Shown one piece after another: positions 11,400 through 24,102 of a stretch of 64,000 nt of DNA. The notes under the pieces are model-generated. The model did no database searches, was not told the DNA's origin, and saw nothing but the letters and a program-made list of their open reading frames with translations. How positions within the stretch are numbered: position 1 is the first letter of the stretch; the number at the start of each line of letters is the position of its first letter. Origin of the DNA: Tetracentron sinense. Taxonomy: Eukaryota; Streptophyta; Magnoliopsida; Trochodendrales; Trochodendraceae. The DNA lies in the NCBI GenBank assembly GCA_015143295.1, contig CM026564.1, forward strand, positions 9,970,416 to 10,034,415, written 5' to 3'. A program made the position numbers and the translations under genes.

Positions 11400-12109
11400 C
11401 TCAAATCTACTCCCAAATCCTAACCTTTTATAACCAACCATCAATGGTCAGGATTTGAGTTGGCTTATTTTGTCTTTTCTAATGCCATGTCAGCTCAAAT
11501 CCTACCCATTTAACAACTAAGATAAACGGTTAGGATTTGGGAGTACACCTTAGGAGTATCTCTAGACTAATTCAACTAAAAAAAAGGAAGGAAAGATATT
11601 GAGCCTAGGATTCTCTCCTCTGTTTTTTGTTTTGTGTTTGGCAATCTCTCTCCTTGTAGGTTGAGTGGAAATTCAATTCCAATAGGATTGTGAAAGACTC
11701 AGATTTTTTTGGGCGAGTTTAGAGAGAGAAGTCAGGTTGGCCAGACGGTTTTGGTCTGATGTGGGCCAGACCAAATCTATCCCCATTTTTATTTTTTTTG
11801 GGTAATTAGTATTATATGGGAGGTTTTTGTATTTCAGCTGCTAGGTTCTTCCTAGTTTGTAATTTGCAAATACACTGTTATGCGTAAACCTTTTGCAAAT
11901 TAACTCATTTTTTTCCAACAGTTAGACAAATATCCTCAAACCTTACTTCCGTTTGAAATTGTTACTAAAAAGACTAGAATACCCTTAATAGATTTCATAA
12001 CCTCACAAAGTCCCTTTAACTGTTCTCGAACCATGGTTAATAAATTTTAACTGCTAGGATTAATTTGTCTCCTATGGTCAATAAGTTTTGACCCCTACGG
12101 TTAATTTTT

Positions 12110-12475
12110 CTCCTTCTAACTCTTAATTATGGTTAAGATTTCACTAACCCTTAGGGTTAAAACATCTAATTTTAACTCCCTTTAATTGTGGTCAAGATTC
12201 ACTAACCCTTAAGGTTCAAGCATCTTTTATAAAAAAATTTATAAAGTAATGTGTCCCCTTTGAACTTTCTTTAATATTGTCAAGATTCACTAATCCTTAG
12301 GGTTAAAACATCTAACCTTGATTTTTAGAACAAAAAATTGAACATCTCTTTTAACTCCCTTTAATGGTGGCTAAGATTCACTAACCCTTAAGGTTCAAGC
12401 ATCATTTATAATTTTTTTTTTAAAAAGTAACACATTTCATTTTAACTCCTTTAACTGTTGTTAAGATTCACTTAT
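12110..12475. repeat. TTAAGATTCACTAACCCTTA minisatellite, left part
   Basis: Degenerate units of about 90 bases built on AAGATTCACTAACCCTTAGG, GTTAAAACATCTAA and TTTTAACTCCCTTTAA. A higher-order period of about 180 bases is visible. The array is cut by LTR element A at 12476 and continues at 33011-33270. Confidence 0.75.
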
Positions 12476-15242
12476 TGTTGCGACCCAAAACCCACCCTAG
12501 GAGTTAGAGTGAATCTTGGACGACTTATCATGACCTACATGACTTGTTTGACAAATCATCTTACAAAACAGATGGAGCATATACAATAGAGGATAAAATA
12601 TCGGAAGTATAGACCAACATGGCACAGGGGAAGTCTAACCAAAACCTCTATGTATATACATGATCCAAGTTTATACAAAAGCGAAATCAAAATAAAGAAG
12701 GTGCGGACATGCCCGCCAAAATATATGGGCATAAATCTCTCTTGCTCACCCACACTACTTAGAATCTACCATGGGCCAGGAGCACAAATGTCAAAAGGAG
12801 CAACCGCTCCACTATCACCTGTCGACATGAGACATACGGCTGAGCATGGAATACTTAACATGTACCAAATACTAACCAACAGTCATAACATAATAATAAC
12901 AAAATAAAATAGGAAACAGTTCATATAATTGACAGGAAAGTAAATAATTTATATTTCATGCTTGCATCACATAAAATAGGAAAAACACTTGAAATCATCG
13001 TGTGCTTGACTTGACTTGAGATACTCTTTTCATGCTTGACAAACTTGTCTTGTCATGTTCTGTTTTGCTTGTCTTGTCGGGTCATGCTTGTCATGTCGTG
13101 TCATGTATGTCATGTCATGTTCTTGTTTGTACTCATGCTTGCTTGGAAATTAAACATGCTCATGTAACCTGTGAGATGCACTTGTGAGGGAGGGTGGTTT
13201 AGAACCTCATCTTTTTAATGAAAGCACTTGCGAGGGAGGGGAGACCCCTCTTTTTAATGAGATGCACTTGCGAGAGAGGGAAGACCTCTCTTTTTAATGA
13301 AATACACTTGTGAGGGAGGGGAGACCCCTCTTTTTAATAAGATGCACTTGCGAGGGAGGGAAGACCCCTCTTTTTAATGAAATACACGTGCGAGGGAGGG
13401 GAGACCCCTCTTTTTAATGAGATACACTTGTGAGGGAGGGTGGTTTAGAACCCCCTCTTATGCATAGTGCAATGAAGTAAACATGTATTCTTCTAGTTCT
13501 TGTTCTTGTCAAAAGCGAGGCAAAACATATCTTAAGATATGGCCTACCTCTATTTACCAACCCTTTCGTTTTGGCCTTGTCATGGTGTTCGTGAATCGAG
13601 AATAAAACCCTTGTCTTGAAAAACCCGATAAACCATGCTTGACTTGTGTATGCTTGCCGTGCTCGTGAGGTCGTATATATGCTATAGCTTGGAAATAGAC
13701 ATGACATATTGAATTTCATAGTACACAATTCATTAAAAATAAGCATTCGCTCTACCACATGCCGTTCTAGAAAGCAAGGTAACACACTAACATAAAACCC
13801 TAGAAATTTCCATGCCTTAAAACATGCTTTTCTTGATTAATGAGTCATCTAACACATCCATCATCCATGTGTGTTCCTAATTTGTGAAATACCCTTCCCA
13901 TTTCATTCATCACAACATCCATACGACATCCATCGCCCAACATCCATCTCCACACATGCAATCTATCTCATATTATGTTCATAATTTAGGGAAAATAAGA
14001 AAGAAAGAAAGAAAAAAGGAGAAAATATGACTAAGAATGTAGCATAAGGTACCGACCTTGAATAGATGAGGAAAAACCCTCCATGTGGAGTTGCTTCTGA
14101 GCTTAGAGGAGGTTTTCCTCGCGTGCTTCGCCTTGGATTTGAAGAATCCAAGCCTTGGGGATGATCTAGGTCACCCAAACGATCAAACTCTCTCACAAAA
14201 TGAAAAACCCTCTCTTGAGAACCCTCTTCTCCTCTTAATCTCCCAAAATCTTGTGTTCAAGGGTTTATGAGAACCCAACCCATGAATTGGGGCTTTTATA
14301 GAGAATAGGGGTGGTCAAAGACCCATCTATCCTTATGGATTTGACTTAAAAACGACCAAAAAAGGCCAAAAATGCGAGGTTCGGTCGACCGGTGGTGCCC
14401 ATCGGTCGACCGGTTCAAAATAAGCTCTCTGGACAAAAATACCATAGAAAATTTGGTAGGTTCGGTCGACCAGTAGAGGGGTTCAGTCGACCTGATTTGT
14501 GTTCGGTCGACCGGTTGCTGACCTGCCTTCGACGATTCAACTTGTGTTGGATTCGTCTTTGAAAGGGGAACAAATTTCATGTTTTATACAACTCCTAATT
14601 TTTAGTTTTACATATTCTAAATGAGCCCACAAGTGGACTAGTCCAACATGACTGCTGAATCGATAGCAGACCACCTTTCAGAAATCTCACATTTAACATA
14701 ACTTACGCCCAAAATATGAAAAATTGTAAAGCATGAACCTTTAAGAGGGTTTAAATACCTTTTCTAAAAATTCAAGAATCACTCAATTCTGATTAGCGGT
14801 GAGAATTCTAGAGCTCTTTAAATTTGAGGTATGCTAAGGCATCCCTCTTTTCCACACTTAGAACTATTCCATACTCTCACTCCTTCATCCCAAACACCCA
14901 TAGCATGTTATTTAATACCCTCACATACCATAAAACCTATTGTAACCTCCTCACATCATTCACAAACACTTAGGGAACCTTGGGTCTCAAAAGCACTGTT
15001 TACAACACTATTCACCTACATCCCTTTAAGCACTTAGGGTATTTTATATACCTTTGCTTCTACACATAGAGAGTATATTTATACTCTCTTTTTAAGACTC
15101 AACACCTGCACTTAAAACTCTCACTTAGCTCACCATACACTAAGAACAAATGAAAGGCCTCAAGCCATTACACACACCACCAAAGGGTACTATTCACTAC
15201 CACTTTTCATAGTACAGTGAACTCGAATTCCGGGGTTCTACA
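12476..15242 (-). repeat. Element A, left LTR (3' LTR in element orientation), 2767 bp
   Basis: Minus-orientation LTR. It contains a seven-copy minisatellite (about 13171-13450), a TATA box TATAAAAG (complement at 14293-14300), and five GGTCGACCGG-type palindromes at 14383-14514, which lie 83 bp upstream of the TATA box in element direction. Open frames here are chance frames. Confidence 0.9.
13171..13450. repeat. ~39-bp tandem repeat in LTR of A, seven copies
   Basis: Unit pattern gatgcacttgcgagggaggg followed by gagacccctctttttaat. Seven units here; the equivalent part of the other LTR (about 18650-18850) has five. Outer units carry a variant with GGTTTAGAACC. Confidence 0.85.
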
Positions 15243-15679
15243 TCCTCCCCCCTTGTGGAAATTTCGTCCTCGAAATTAGGACGATACAATTCAAACGGGA
15301 AAAGCACCCTAATCATTCACTAATCAACACAAGGCTAGGCACTTGCTTGTGACAAGGCACTTAGGTTTTTCATATTACTAAACACACATGAAAAGTTAGA
15401 AAACTTCCATAATATAATATGTTTATACACGTAGGCAACATATTGAAACACAACATTACGTCGTCCTTTACAAACCAAAATTTCTATCTCTCGGCATTCA
15501 TGCAACATCATTAGGTGCTTGAGTACCTTGCCCTGAGATAGCAAAAACTTGACCCTCATTAGCCTAACGTGGAGGCTGTATGGGTCGTTCTTCGAAGCTT
15601 GAAAGGACTCCTATTACGTAGACAGTCGATCTAGGAGTCTAGTCCCTTGGGTTTGAGCACGTGGCCGACGGCTTGGACA

Positions 15680-16248
15680 ATCTTTGATCATGTGGCCTCA
15701 GCGACCACAGTGGAAACATCCACCGAAAATCTACCTACACTTTCCGGCCAAATGTCTCTTCCCACAAAGGGTACAGATCTCATAAGAGTAGGTGGATGGT
15801 GCATATCCCGCGGCCTGAGATAGTGCGAGGCGAGGTGCTTAAGTGGTAGCCGTGCGTGAAGCCGGTGGAGCAAACGAATGAGAAGCCTGTGGTGTAGTAG
15901 GAGGACTCCGTACCTGTGTATGTCCAGAGGACTGGTATAGAGTCATTCTGGTCCTCCTCTCCAGTTGCCTAACCCATGCTTCTGCCACCAACGGGTCTAT
16001 GCCACCATAGAATACTGGAGGCCTCATCCTCCAAAATGCCTCGATCTCTGCCTGTACTCTATTTGGAGGAGTAGGGACTAGTGTTGCAACAGACGGAGGA
16101 GTGGCAGGTTGTCTATCTGCCAGCATAGCTAAGGTCTCAGCTACCCCCCCCCCACGACTTGGGTGAGGTCAGGTTGCTCATCCCCTACCTGAGCATCACC
16201 TCCATTTCCTCTAGTATAGTAACCGCGATCCAGATTGCCACGCCTCAT
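15680..16248 (-). pseudogene. Element A gag remnant
   Basis: Starts at 16248 with MRRGNLDRGYYTRGNGGDAQ and continues to AETLAMLADRQPATPP and then FWRMRPPVFYGGIDPLVAEA followed by WVRQLERRT, matching the N-terminal capsid part of element B's gag. The central capsid (about 150 residues) is deleted. It resumes at the zinc-knuckle region: ICTLCGKRHLAGKCR, then CFHCGR, stop, GHMIKDC, a C-X2-C-X4-H-X4-C box with in-frame stops TAG and TGA. After it there are only a few bases before the purine tract and LTR, so pol is entirely missing. Confidence 0.8.
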
Positions 16249-17885
16249 TATTGAATCCTTGAGGACAATAGCAAAGCATGAGTCTAACTTGGAAACCAAC
16301 TTGTCTCGATCCTAATTTCAACAATCACCCAATGTCTATAGGTACATAACAATACATGGCAGCATACAATAAGGTAATATAGGCATACCGATAAGGTTTC
16401 CTAGCGTACGACACCAAGTTCGGTTGAAATTTCAACCGGTTTTGACTAGCACTAACTCGTTAGTCTACACTTAAGAGCAATACATAACCTATATAAGCAT
16501 ATTGTATATTTCCAAGTATACACATAATATTATAATCATACAACTGGTTTTCCTAGTGAAGCTAAGTTCTTCCGCTCGGTGGAAGTATTAACTGAATTCC
16601 TACTTAAGACATTAACCGATTTACGGCTAAGATTAATGAGTGGTTTATACAATGGAGTTGTTTTAGCAACATTCTTTGAATCTTTGTGACATGTATGATG
16701 CTTCCAAGATCTACATGATGCGTACGAGATGTGCATATGATGTTGATGATATGTGTGTGATGTTCATGCCATGTATGAAATACGTGCTATGTATGAAATT
16801 GTATGATGCTTATGTCATGTATGGAGTGCATGCTAGGTATGATGTTTTATGAGATGTTTGATGATCATGCTATGTATGAAGTGTATGCTATCCTTGGAGT
16901 TCATAATTTATTTATCATTTTGGACTGGGCACAGGGTTTAGAACGTGTTGTAGAGCTAATGCACATCTGTATCTAGAAACGTGCATCAGACATCTATGTG
17001 CTTGTCCAAAATTATTGTCATTTGGGACTAAGCACTGGGTCTAGGACGTACTGCAGATAATGTGCAACTGTACCTAGAAGCGTGCATCAAACATCCCTGA
17101 GTTATTAAAATTATATCTGTTCCTTGAGTTTAAAATAATAATAATAATAAAATAAATAAATAGATATATTGATATCTATATACATTTCTACTAGTCGTGG
17201 GGTTACATGAATTCACATGGACCTATCGTCATACCGTGATGTGCGACTTCTGCTTATTTGTGATGTAGGACACATTAAGTATAGTTTAACAGATTAAATT
17301 TCACAAGATCCACATAATAACATATATATCGAAACCACGCAACGAATCTAAATATACTAGACTTGTAAGACTCAAGAGTATCCCATAGCCTTTCTTGGGA
17401 AACAAATCCCGACCGAAACCTAACGATACCATTTATGATAAGGACCTACCCCTCCCTTGTTAAACAATACCTAGGCTAGACTCTAGCCTGAGTATCACCC
17501 AACTCATGAGTCTAACTGGGAATTCGTTCATAACGCATTGGTTTTTTTTTTTTTTTCACTTAGCATGTAACATATAGTATGTACACCATATAGCATATAA
17601 TACCACATAACAATACCACACATGATAGTATAGTACTATCATATTCATCACATCAAGTCATCATAGTATTTATAATATTATACTTTGGTGTTTCTAGCGT
17701 CCCTAAGACTCGTACTTGGTTGAAACAACTATTTTAGACTAACACTAAAGTTTAGTCTTACACTTGGAACATGACTCACTTCCAACTTCCTTCCTAACTT
17801 GCTTCCTGACCTATGCTCTTGTCCAGTTGTGGTACTAGATTCCAAGTGACCCTATGTGACCTAAAGCCTAAGATCTGATACCACT
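16249..17885 (-). other. Element A leader and primer-binding site
   Basis: Non-coding 1.6 kb between gag and the 5' LTR of A. It contains degenerate ATGYTATGTATGA repeats (16690-16900), a doubled ~120-base unit with CACTGGGTCTAGGACGT (16920-17100), and the primer-binding site TGGTATCAGA on the minus strand at 17874-17883. Confidence 0.75.
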
Positions 17886-20608
17886 TGGTCGCAACCCAAA
17901 GCCCACCCTAGGAGTTAGAGTGAATCTTGGACGACTTATCATGACCTACATGACTTGTTTGACAAACCATCCTGCAAAACAGATGGAGCATATACAATAG
18001 AGGACAAAATAGCGGAAGCATAAACCAACATGGCATAGCGGAAGTCTAACCAAAACCTCTATGTATATACATGATCCAAGTTTATACAAAAGCGAAATCA
18101 AAATAAAGAAGGTGCGGACATGCCCGCCAAAATACATGGGTATAAATCTCTCCTGCTCACCCACACTACTTAGAATCTGCCACCTAATAATAGCCCTCTA
18201 CATGAGGTTCCTTTGTAGGGACCTCCTTGATGTACTCTTCCTCCACCCATGAGCCAGGAGCACAAATGTCAAAAGGAGTAGCCGCTCCACTATCACCTGC
18301 CGACATGAGACATACGACTGAGCATAGAATACTCAGCGTGTACCAAATACTAACCAACAGTCATAGCATAATAATAGCAAAATAAAACAGAAAGCAGTTC
18401 ATATAATTGACAGGAAAGTAAACAGTTTATATTTCATGCTTGCATCACAACAAAGTAGGAAAAACACTTGAAATCATCGTGTGCTTGACTTGACTTGAGA
18501 TACTCTTTTCATGCTTGAAAAACTTGTCTTGTCATGTTCTGTCTTGCTTGTCCTATCGGGTCATGCTTGTCATATCGTGTCATGCATGTCATGTCATGTT
18601 CTTGTTTGTACTAAAGCTTGCTTGGAAATTAAACATCCTCATGTAACTTGTGAGATGCACTCATGAGGGAGGGTGGCTTAGAACCCCATCTTTTTAATGA
18701 GATGCACTTGTGAGGGAGGAGAGACCCCTCTTTTTAATGAGATGCACTTGCGAGGGAGGGAAGACCCCTCTTTTTAATGAGATACACTTGCGAGGGAGGG
18801 GAGACCCCTTTTTTAATGAGATACACTTGTGAGGGAGGGTGGTTTAGAACCTCCTCTTATGCATAGTACAGTAAAGTAAACATGTATTCTTCTTGTTCTT
18901 GTTCTTGTCAAAAGAGAGGCAAAACATATCTTAAGATATGGCCTACCTCTATTTACCAACCCTTACATTTTGGCCTTGTCATGGTGTTCGTGAATCGAGA
19001 ATAAAACTCTTGTCTTGAAAAACCCGATAAATCATGCTTGACTCATGTATGCATGCTGTGCTCGTGAGGTCGTGTACATGCTATAGCTTGGAAATAGAAA
19101 TGGCATATTGAATTTCATAGTACACAATTCATTAAAAATAAGCATTCGCTCTACCACGTGCCGTTCTAGAAAGCAAGGTAACACACTAACATAAAACCCT
19201 AGAAATTTCCATGCCTTAAATCATGCTTTTCTTGGTTAATGAGTCATCCAACACATCCATCATCCATGTGTGTTCATTATTTGTGAAATATCTTTCCCAT
19301 TTCATTCATCACAACATCCATATGACATCCATCGCCCAACATCCATCTCCACTCATGCAATCCATCTCATATTATGTTCATAATTTAAGGAAAACAAGAA
19401 AGAAAGAAACAAAAAGGGGAAAATATGACTAAGAGGGTAGCATAAGGTACTGACCTTGAATAGATGAGGAAAAACCCTCCAAAACGTGCGTGGATTTGAA
19501 TAGATGGCCTATTCCTCGTGTGCTTCGCCTTGGATTTGAATAATCTAATCCTTGGGGATGATCTAGGCCACCTAAATGATCAAACTCTCTCCCAAAATGA
19601 AAAATCCTCTCTTGGGAACCCTCTTCTCCTCTCAATCTCCCAAAATCTTGTGTTCAAGGGTTTATGAGAACCCAACCCACAAATTGGGACTTTTATAGAG
19701 AATAGGGGTGGTCAAAGACCCATCTACCCTTAAGGATTTGGATTAAAACGACCAAAGAAGGCCAAAAACACGAGGTTCGATCGACCGGTGGTGCCCATTG
19801 GTCGACCGGTTCAAAATAAGCTCTCTGGACAAAAATACCATACAAAATTTGGTAGGTTCAGTCGACCGGTAGTGAGGTTCGGTTGACCGGATAGAGGGTC
19901 GGTCGACCGGAATTGTGTTCGGTTGACCGGTTGCTGACCCGCCTTGGTATTTTGGCCATAACTTTTGCCTCGCTGCTTGGATTATGACGATTCAACTTGC
20001 ATTGGCTTCTTTTTTGATAGGGGAACAACTTTCATATTTTATACAACTCTTAATTTTGAGTTTTACTTATCCTAAATGTGCCCATAAGTGGACTAGTCCA
20101 ACGTGACTACTGAATCGACAACAGACTACCTTTCAGAAATCTCACATTTGACATAACTTACGTTCAAAATATGAAAAAGTGTAAAGCATGAACCTTTAAG
20201 AAGGTTTAAATAGATTTTTTAAAAATTCAAGCATCACTCAATTCCGATTAGCGGTGAGAATTCTAGAGCTCCTTAAAGTTGAGGTATGCTAAGGCATCCC
20301 TCTTTTCCACACTTAAAACTATTCCATACACTCACTCCTTCATCCCAAACACCCATAGCATGTTCTTTAATATCCTCACATACCATAAAACCTATTATAA
20401 CCTCCTCACATCATTCACAAACACTTAGGGAACCTTGGGTCTCAAAAGTACTGTTTACAACACTATTCACCTACAACCCTTTAAGCACTTAGGTTATTCT
20501 GTATACCTTTGCTTCTACACACAGAGAGTATATTTATACTCTCTTTTTAAGACTCAACACCCGCCCTTAAAACTCTCACTTAGCTCACCATACTACTAAG
20601 AACAAACC
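17886..20608 (-). repeat. Element A, right LTR (5' LTR), main part
   Basis: Aligns with 12476-15120 over its length with clearly more divergence than the LTRs of B show among themselves. Five copies of the ~39-bp repeat (about 18650-18850), six GGTCGACCGG-type sites (about 19776-19931), TATA complement at 19690-19697. It is cut at 20608 by element B; the last 95 bases are at 32916-33010. Confidence 0.9.
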
Positions 20609-22483
20609 TGTAAAGCCCCAAATTTTCATCTCACGTATTTGTGGATAGTGTGTGATTAGTGCCCAAGTGTGATTTTGTACACTTAGGGGTCGTATGATTA
20701 ATATACGAGTTTGGAATTATGGAGTGCATGTTTCAATGGGTCTATATATCGCTAAGGAGTGTGTATTAAGCATGAAAGAATCTTAGAAGTGGATTGGAGA
20801 AGATCCAAGTAGTGAAAACCAGGTTTTTCAGCAAAACAGCGGATCACCGATCGCTCGGTGACATCCTCCGATCGATCGGTCAACTACCGATCGCTTGGTA
20901 GCTATCGCGCGGTCAAGAATTTTGTATGGGAAAATTTTCTAGAGAGGTTGTTTTCAACCGAGCTCTCGGCTGAAACCACCGATCGACCGGTAGGCCACCG
21001 ATCGCTCGGTCTATACCACCGATCGATCGGTTATACGCAGAAATTCTTCATTAAGGGTGTTTAAGACATTTACCACCACCCTTTGCTTATATAAGGACAG
21101 GGTTCGTGCCTTAGGGTTTCGGAAACCCTCGGTGCCTTATTTTTGGAGCTTTTGAAGAGGAGAAGAATGAGAGAACCTTGTTGTTGATCAAGCTTGAGGA
21201 AGATCAAGTTCTTGCATTTTCTTTGGTGATTCCCAACCAAGAACCCACTGTTCTTGCTGGTTCCAGCTGTTGGGAATCAATGTCCTTGATTTCTCTAAGG
21301 TAGATACACTCTACTACGATCTTGCAATACTACTAAGTTAGTAAATGAGGTTCTTCTATATCTATATTATCTATGTATATCTATCTTGTTGGATTGTGGT
21401 GAGAAAGTATGTTTTTATATACTTGGATGAAAGATACTAATTATGATGCACTCTAAGTGTTTGATAAAATACCTCTAAGGGATTCTATGCTTAAATATCA
21501 TGATTTCTCTCATTAAGTTCATATGCTCGCATGTCTCTCATGAACCGATGTTTTCCACGGGTTTCTTAAAGTACAAAAAAGGGTTTTCGAATAAAGGACT
21601 TAAATGATGATTCTAAGTAACTCTAGGATTTTTCTAAGATCGGTTCACAAGCTCTACGGATCATACTATGCTCACAAGGAAACTCTATGATAAGCTCTAA
21701 GATCGTCTCACAAGCTCTACGGATCATAAATGAAAATGCTCTAAGATCTCTAAGGATATGCTCTATGTGCTCTATGGTATCTCTATATCTCTATGGATCA
21801 TAATGACTCTAAGTAACTCCATGAACTCACAAGGCTATGATTATCGCATGACTCACACGGTTACAGTTTTGGTTTTGATTTTGGACCTCCTCTTACACGC
21901 TATTCCACAATTTCTACGCTTTAACATGTTTTAAGGGTTTCAATCTCCATGACTTGTATGCTCTATGATTATTGCTTTATTGTCATTAGTTTGTATACGC
22001 TGAGTATTCCACGCTCAGCCGATATTTGTTATCATCGCCAGGTGATCGGGTTCCATTCGATTTGTTTAGCGAAGAACCTTGGGTCGAGGAAGAGTACCAT
22101 GACCCGGAGCCCTCCATGGATCATCCTCCGGGCGAAGGTCCTAGAGATAGATGTCGAGACTTTGATTTCTGTTGATCGACAGACTTGGTCAATAGAGTCA
22201 TTCAATATTTTGTTATGTGAGTGTGGGACTTGTCCACTCCACTTTTTGGATCTTCACCTGTATATTTTGTTGGTTCATTCTTGAGCCAAGTTATAGGAGT
22301 ATTCTCATTTGCTTCCGCCATGTTTGTATTTTATTTCCGTTGCGTATTGTTTTCGTTTCTGCTACGTACGTTGTGTTCTGACAGGTCTCCATGTGTGTCT
22401 TATATATTATATACTGGAGGTATGATACGGCGGTCACAATTCAATGTATCCCTAACTCCTAGGGGGTATTTTGGGTCACGACA
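20609..22483 (+). repeat. Element B LTR1, 1875 bp
   Basis: Begins TGTAAAGCCCC and ends GGGTCACGACA. U3 holds a palindrome array at 20845-21031 (CACCGATCGCTCGGTG, CCGATCGATCGG and relatives), ending 57 bp upstream of the TATA box TATATAAG (21088). By eye it differs from LTR2 at roughly 25-30 positions. Confidence 0.92.
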
Positions 22484-22487
22484 GACT

Positions 22488-22499
22488 TAGTATCAGAGC
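22488..22499 (+). other. Element B primer-binding site, copy 1
   Basis: TAGTATCAGAGC, one change from TGGTATCAGAGC, the complement of the 3' end of initiator methionine tRNA. The second copy at 29537-29548 has the canonical form. Confidence 0.85.
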
Positions 22500-22897
22500 T
22501 TAGGCATTAGGTCACACAAGCTATAGGGATTGGTTTCCCTTGGGCTAAGCGGAAGTAAGTTCTATGAATTGAACTTAGAACTCAAGATGGACACAGTTGT
22601 CTTAGGCTTGTTACCATGACATAACCGATATCAAGTGAATTCTTAGGTCGGTTTAGGATCTTAGTTTATCCTATGCTATCCTATTCAAGATTGTCCTTCA
22701 TCGTGTTACCAAGGGTAGATACCCAATGCAAGGATGTCAGTTACGCTAGGACACTTCAAGTTATGATTATGTGTATACTTCGATGTATACGATATGTACG
22801 GTAATAGCATTTCATGATATTGAACTGCTATATGATGTGTGAGGTTGGTATTCAAGTTAGACTTATGTTTTGCCAACTGATCTCAGGATTTGACATC

Positions 22898-24102
22898 ATG
22901 AGACGCGGCACTCGGGGACGAGGTTACCACACTCGGAGGGCCGAGAGAAGAGGAACCGTTGTATTTCACGAATGCCATGGATTCCATAGCCGAGACTTTG
23001 GCATTGTTGGCAGGGAGACCTACTCCTACCCCACCGGCTACTCCTGTGCCTACACTGGTGCATCACACCGCGGGGCTTGAAGCTTTTCGGAGACTACGGC
23101 CTCTGACATTTTATGGAACCCTGGATCCAATGGTGGCGGAGTCTTGGATTATGCAGTTGGAGAAGACCTTCTGGGCTCTTCGATGTACTGAGGAGCAAAG
23201 AGTAGAATGGGCTTCCTTCGTGATGGAAGGTGAAGTCGAACATTGGTGGAGAGCTGCCCAAAGGCAGAGAGATGTTGCAAAGGCAGGCGTGCCTTGGACT
23301 TTGGCAGAGTTCTTAGAGACTTTGAGAGAGCAGTATTTTCCCAGGTTCATTCGGGAACAAAAAGCGAGGGAGTTTATACTTTTGGAGCAAGGGTCGATGA
23401 GCGTAGCCGAGTATGAGGCTAAGTTCACCGAGTTGTCCAGGTTTGCTCCACATCTAGTGGCAACTGAAGACCTACGGGTCAGGAAGTTTGAAATGGGCTT
23501 GAAGGCCTTTATTCGAGATTGGGTATCCATTCTTCAGGTGGAGTCTTGGAGAGAGATAGTAGGAAAGGCGAAGATCGCCGAAAAGAATGCGGAAGATTTC
23601 ATGAGAAGAAGAGACAGTGGCTTCGGGAAGAGTATGTCTCGGGGTCAGTCTAGTAGTTCATCGTCCGAGAAGAGGACTAGGACTGCACCGTACTAGTTCT
23701 CCCAGCCGATGCCAGCTCAGAGACCTTCTTTTGTGCCTCAGGCACCGTGCCCTACGGCATCACAGGCTATGAGGGTTATGCCTCCGGCTTCCTCCGTATC
23801 ACAGACTTTTGAGGAATGCGCTGTATGTGGTTGTCGGCACAAGACCGGGGATTGCCGAAGAATGTCAGGTGGATGCTTCCACTGTGGCGAGATGGGTCAC
23901 ATGATTCAAGATTGCTCGCGTAAGCAGTCACAGTCTAGACCACAGGGAGTCTGACCTCTAGGCAGGCAGACTTCATTGCAGGGGTCTTCATCTCAGGCCT
24001 CCAGATCCTTGCCATCCACTCAGCAGCCTCGTCAGGCTAGTCAGGGAAGGGTCTTTGCCAAGACTGATAGAGACGCACAGGCATTTGATGATGTTGTGCA
24101 AG
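22898..24102 (+). pseudogene. Element B gag, copy 1 (first exon of gag-pol)
   Basis: The ATG at 22898 opens MRRGTRGRGYHTRR. One frame change later the capsid frame runs AMDSIAETLALLAGRPTPTP, then LTFYGTLDPMVAESWIMQLE, VEHWWRAAQRQ and YFPRFIREQKAREFI, the standard Ty3 gag capsid core. A TAG (23693-23695) interrupts the frame after RTRTAPY. The zinc knuckle CFHCGEMGHMIQDC follows, then a TGA (23952-23954). The frame ends DDVVQ, exactly at a GT donor (24103). Gag forms the particle and packages RNA; this copy is not translatable as one protein. The same early frameshift and both stops are in copy 2. Confidence 0.9.

Larger units (their letters stand above)
8010..12128. repeat. Duplicated block, copy 1 (direct repeat of 35315-38519 plus 55463-55892)
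   Basis: Similarity to copy 2 begins near gtccctcagctctrccc and runs to ctccttctaactctta. Shared landmarks in the same order are: the GGGCCCCATGTGGCTCC segment; a ~1.1-kb TIR-bounded stretch starting AGGGGCGGAACTA (8280); a small TACTCCCAAA MITE (8718-8903); a foldback near 8955-9117 with GGTGGAGACCAC-type arms; the BOI exon relic; and the GGGTAATTAGTAT tail. Copy 1 differs by loss of the RING exon (at about 9866) and gain of the foldback cluster at 10488-11573. It lacks the 16.9-kb insertion that splits copy 2. Confidence 0.88.

Noticed and set aside
12556..12753. 65-residue frame repeated at 17946-18164
   Set aside because: Part of the LTR of element A, duplicated because LTRs are duplicated.
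13020..13160. CTTGTCATG-rich stretch as a regulatory array
   Set aside because: Low-complexity part of the LTR of element A with no regular unit.
22949..23080. Second overlapping frame at gag start (MRRGTRGRG... 88 residues)
   Set aside because: It is the gag start in the pre-frameshift phase, not a separate small protein.
23111..23530. 139-residue minus-strand frame (and its twin at 30160-30579)
   Set aside because: Antisense shadow of the element B capsid frame.
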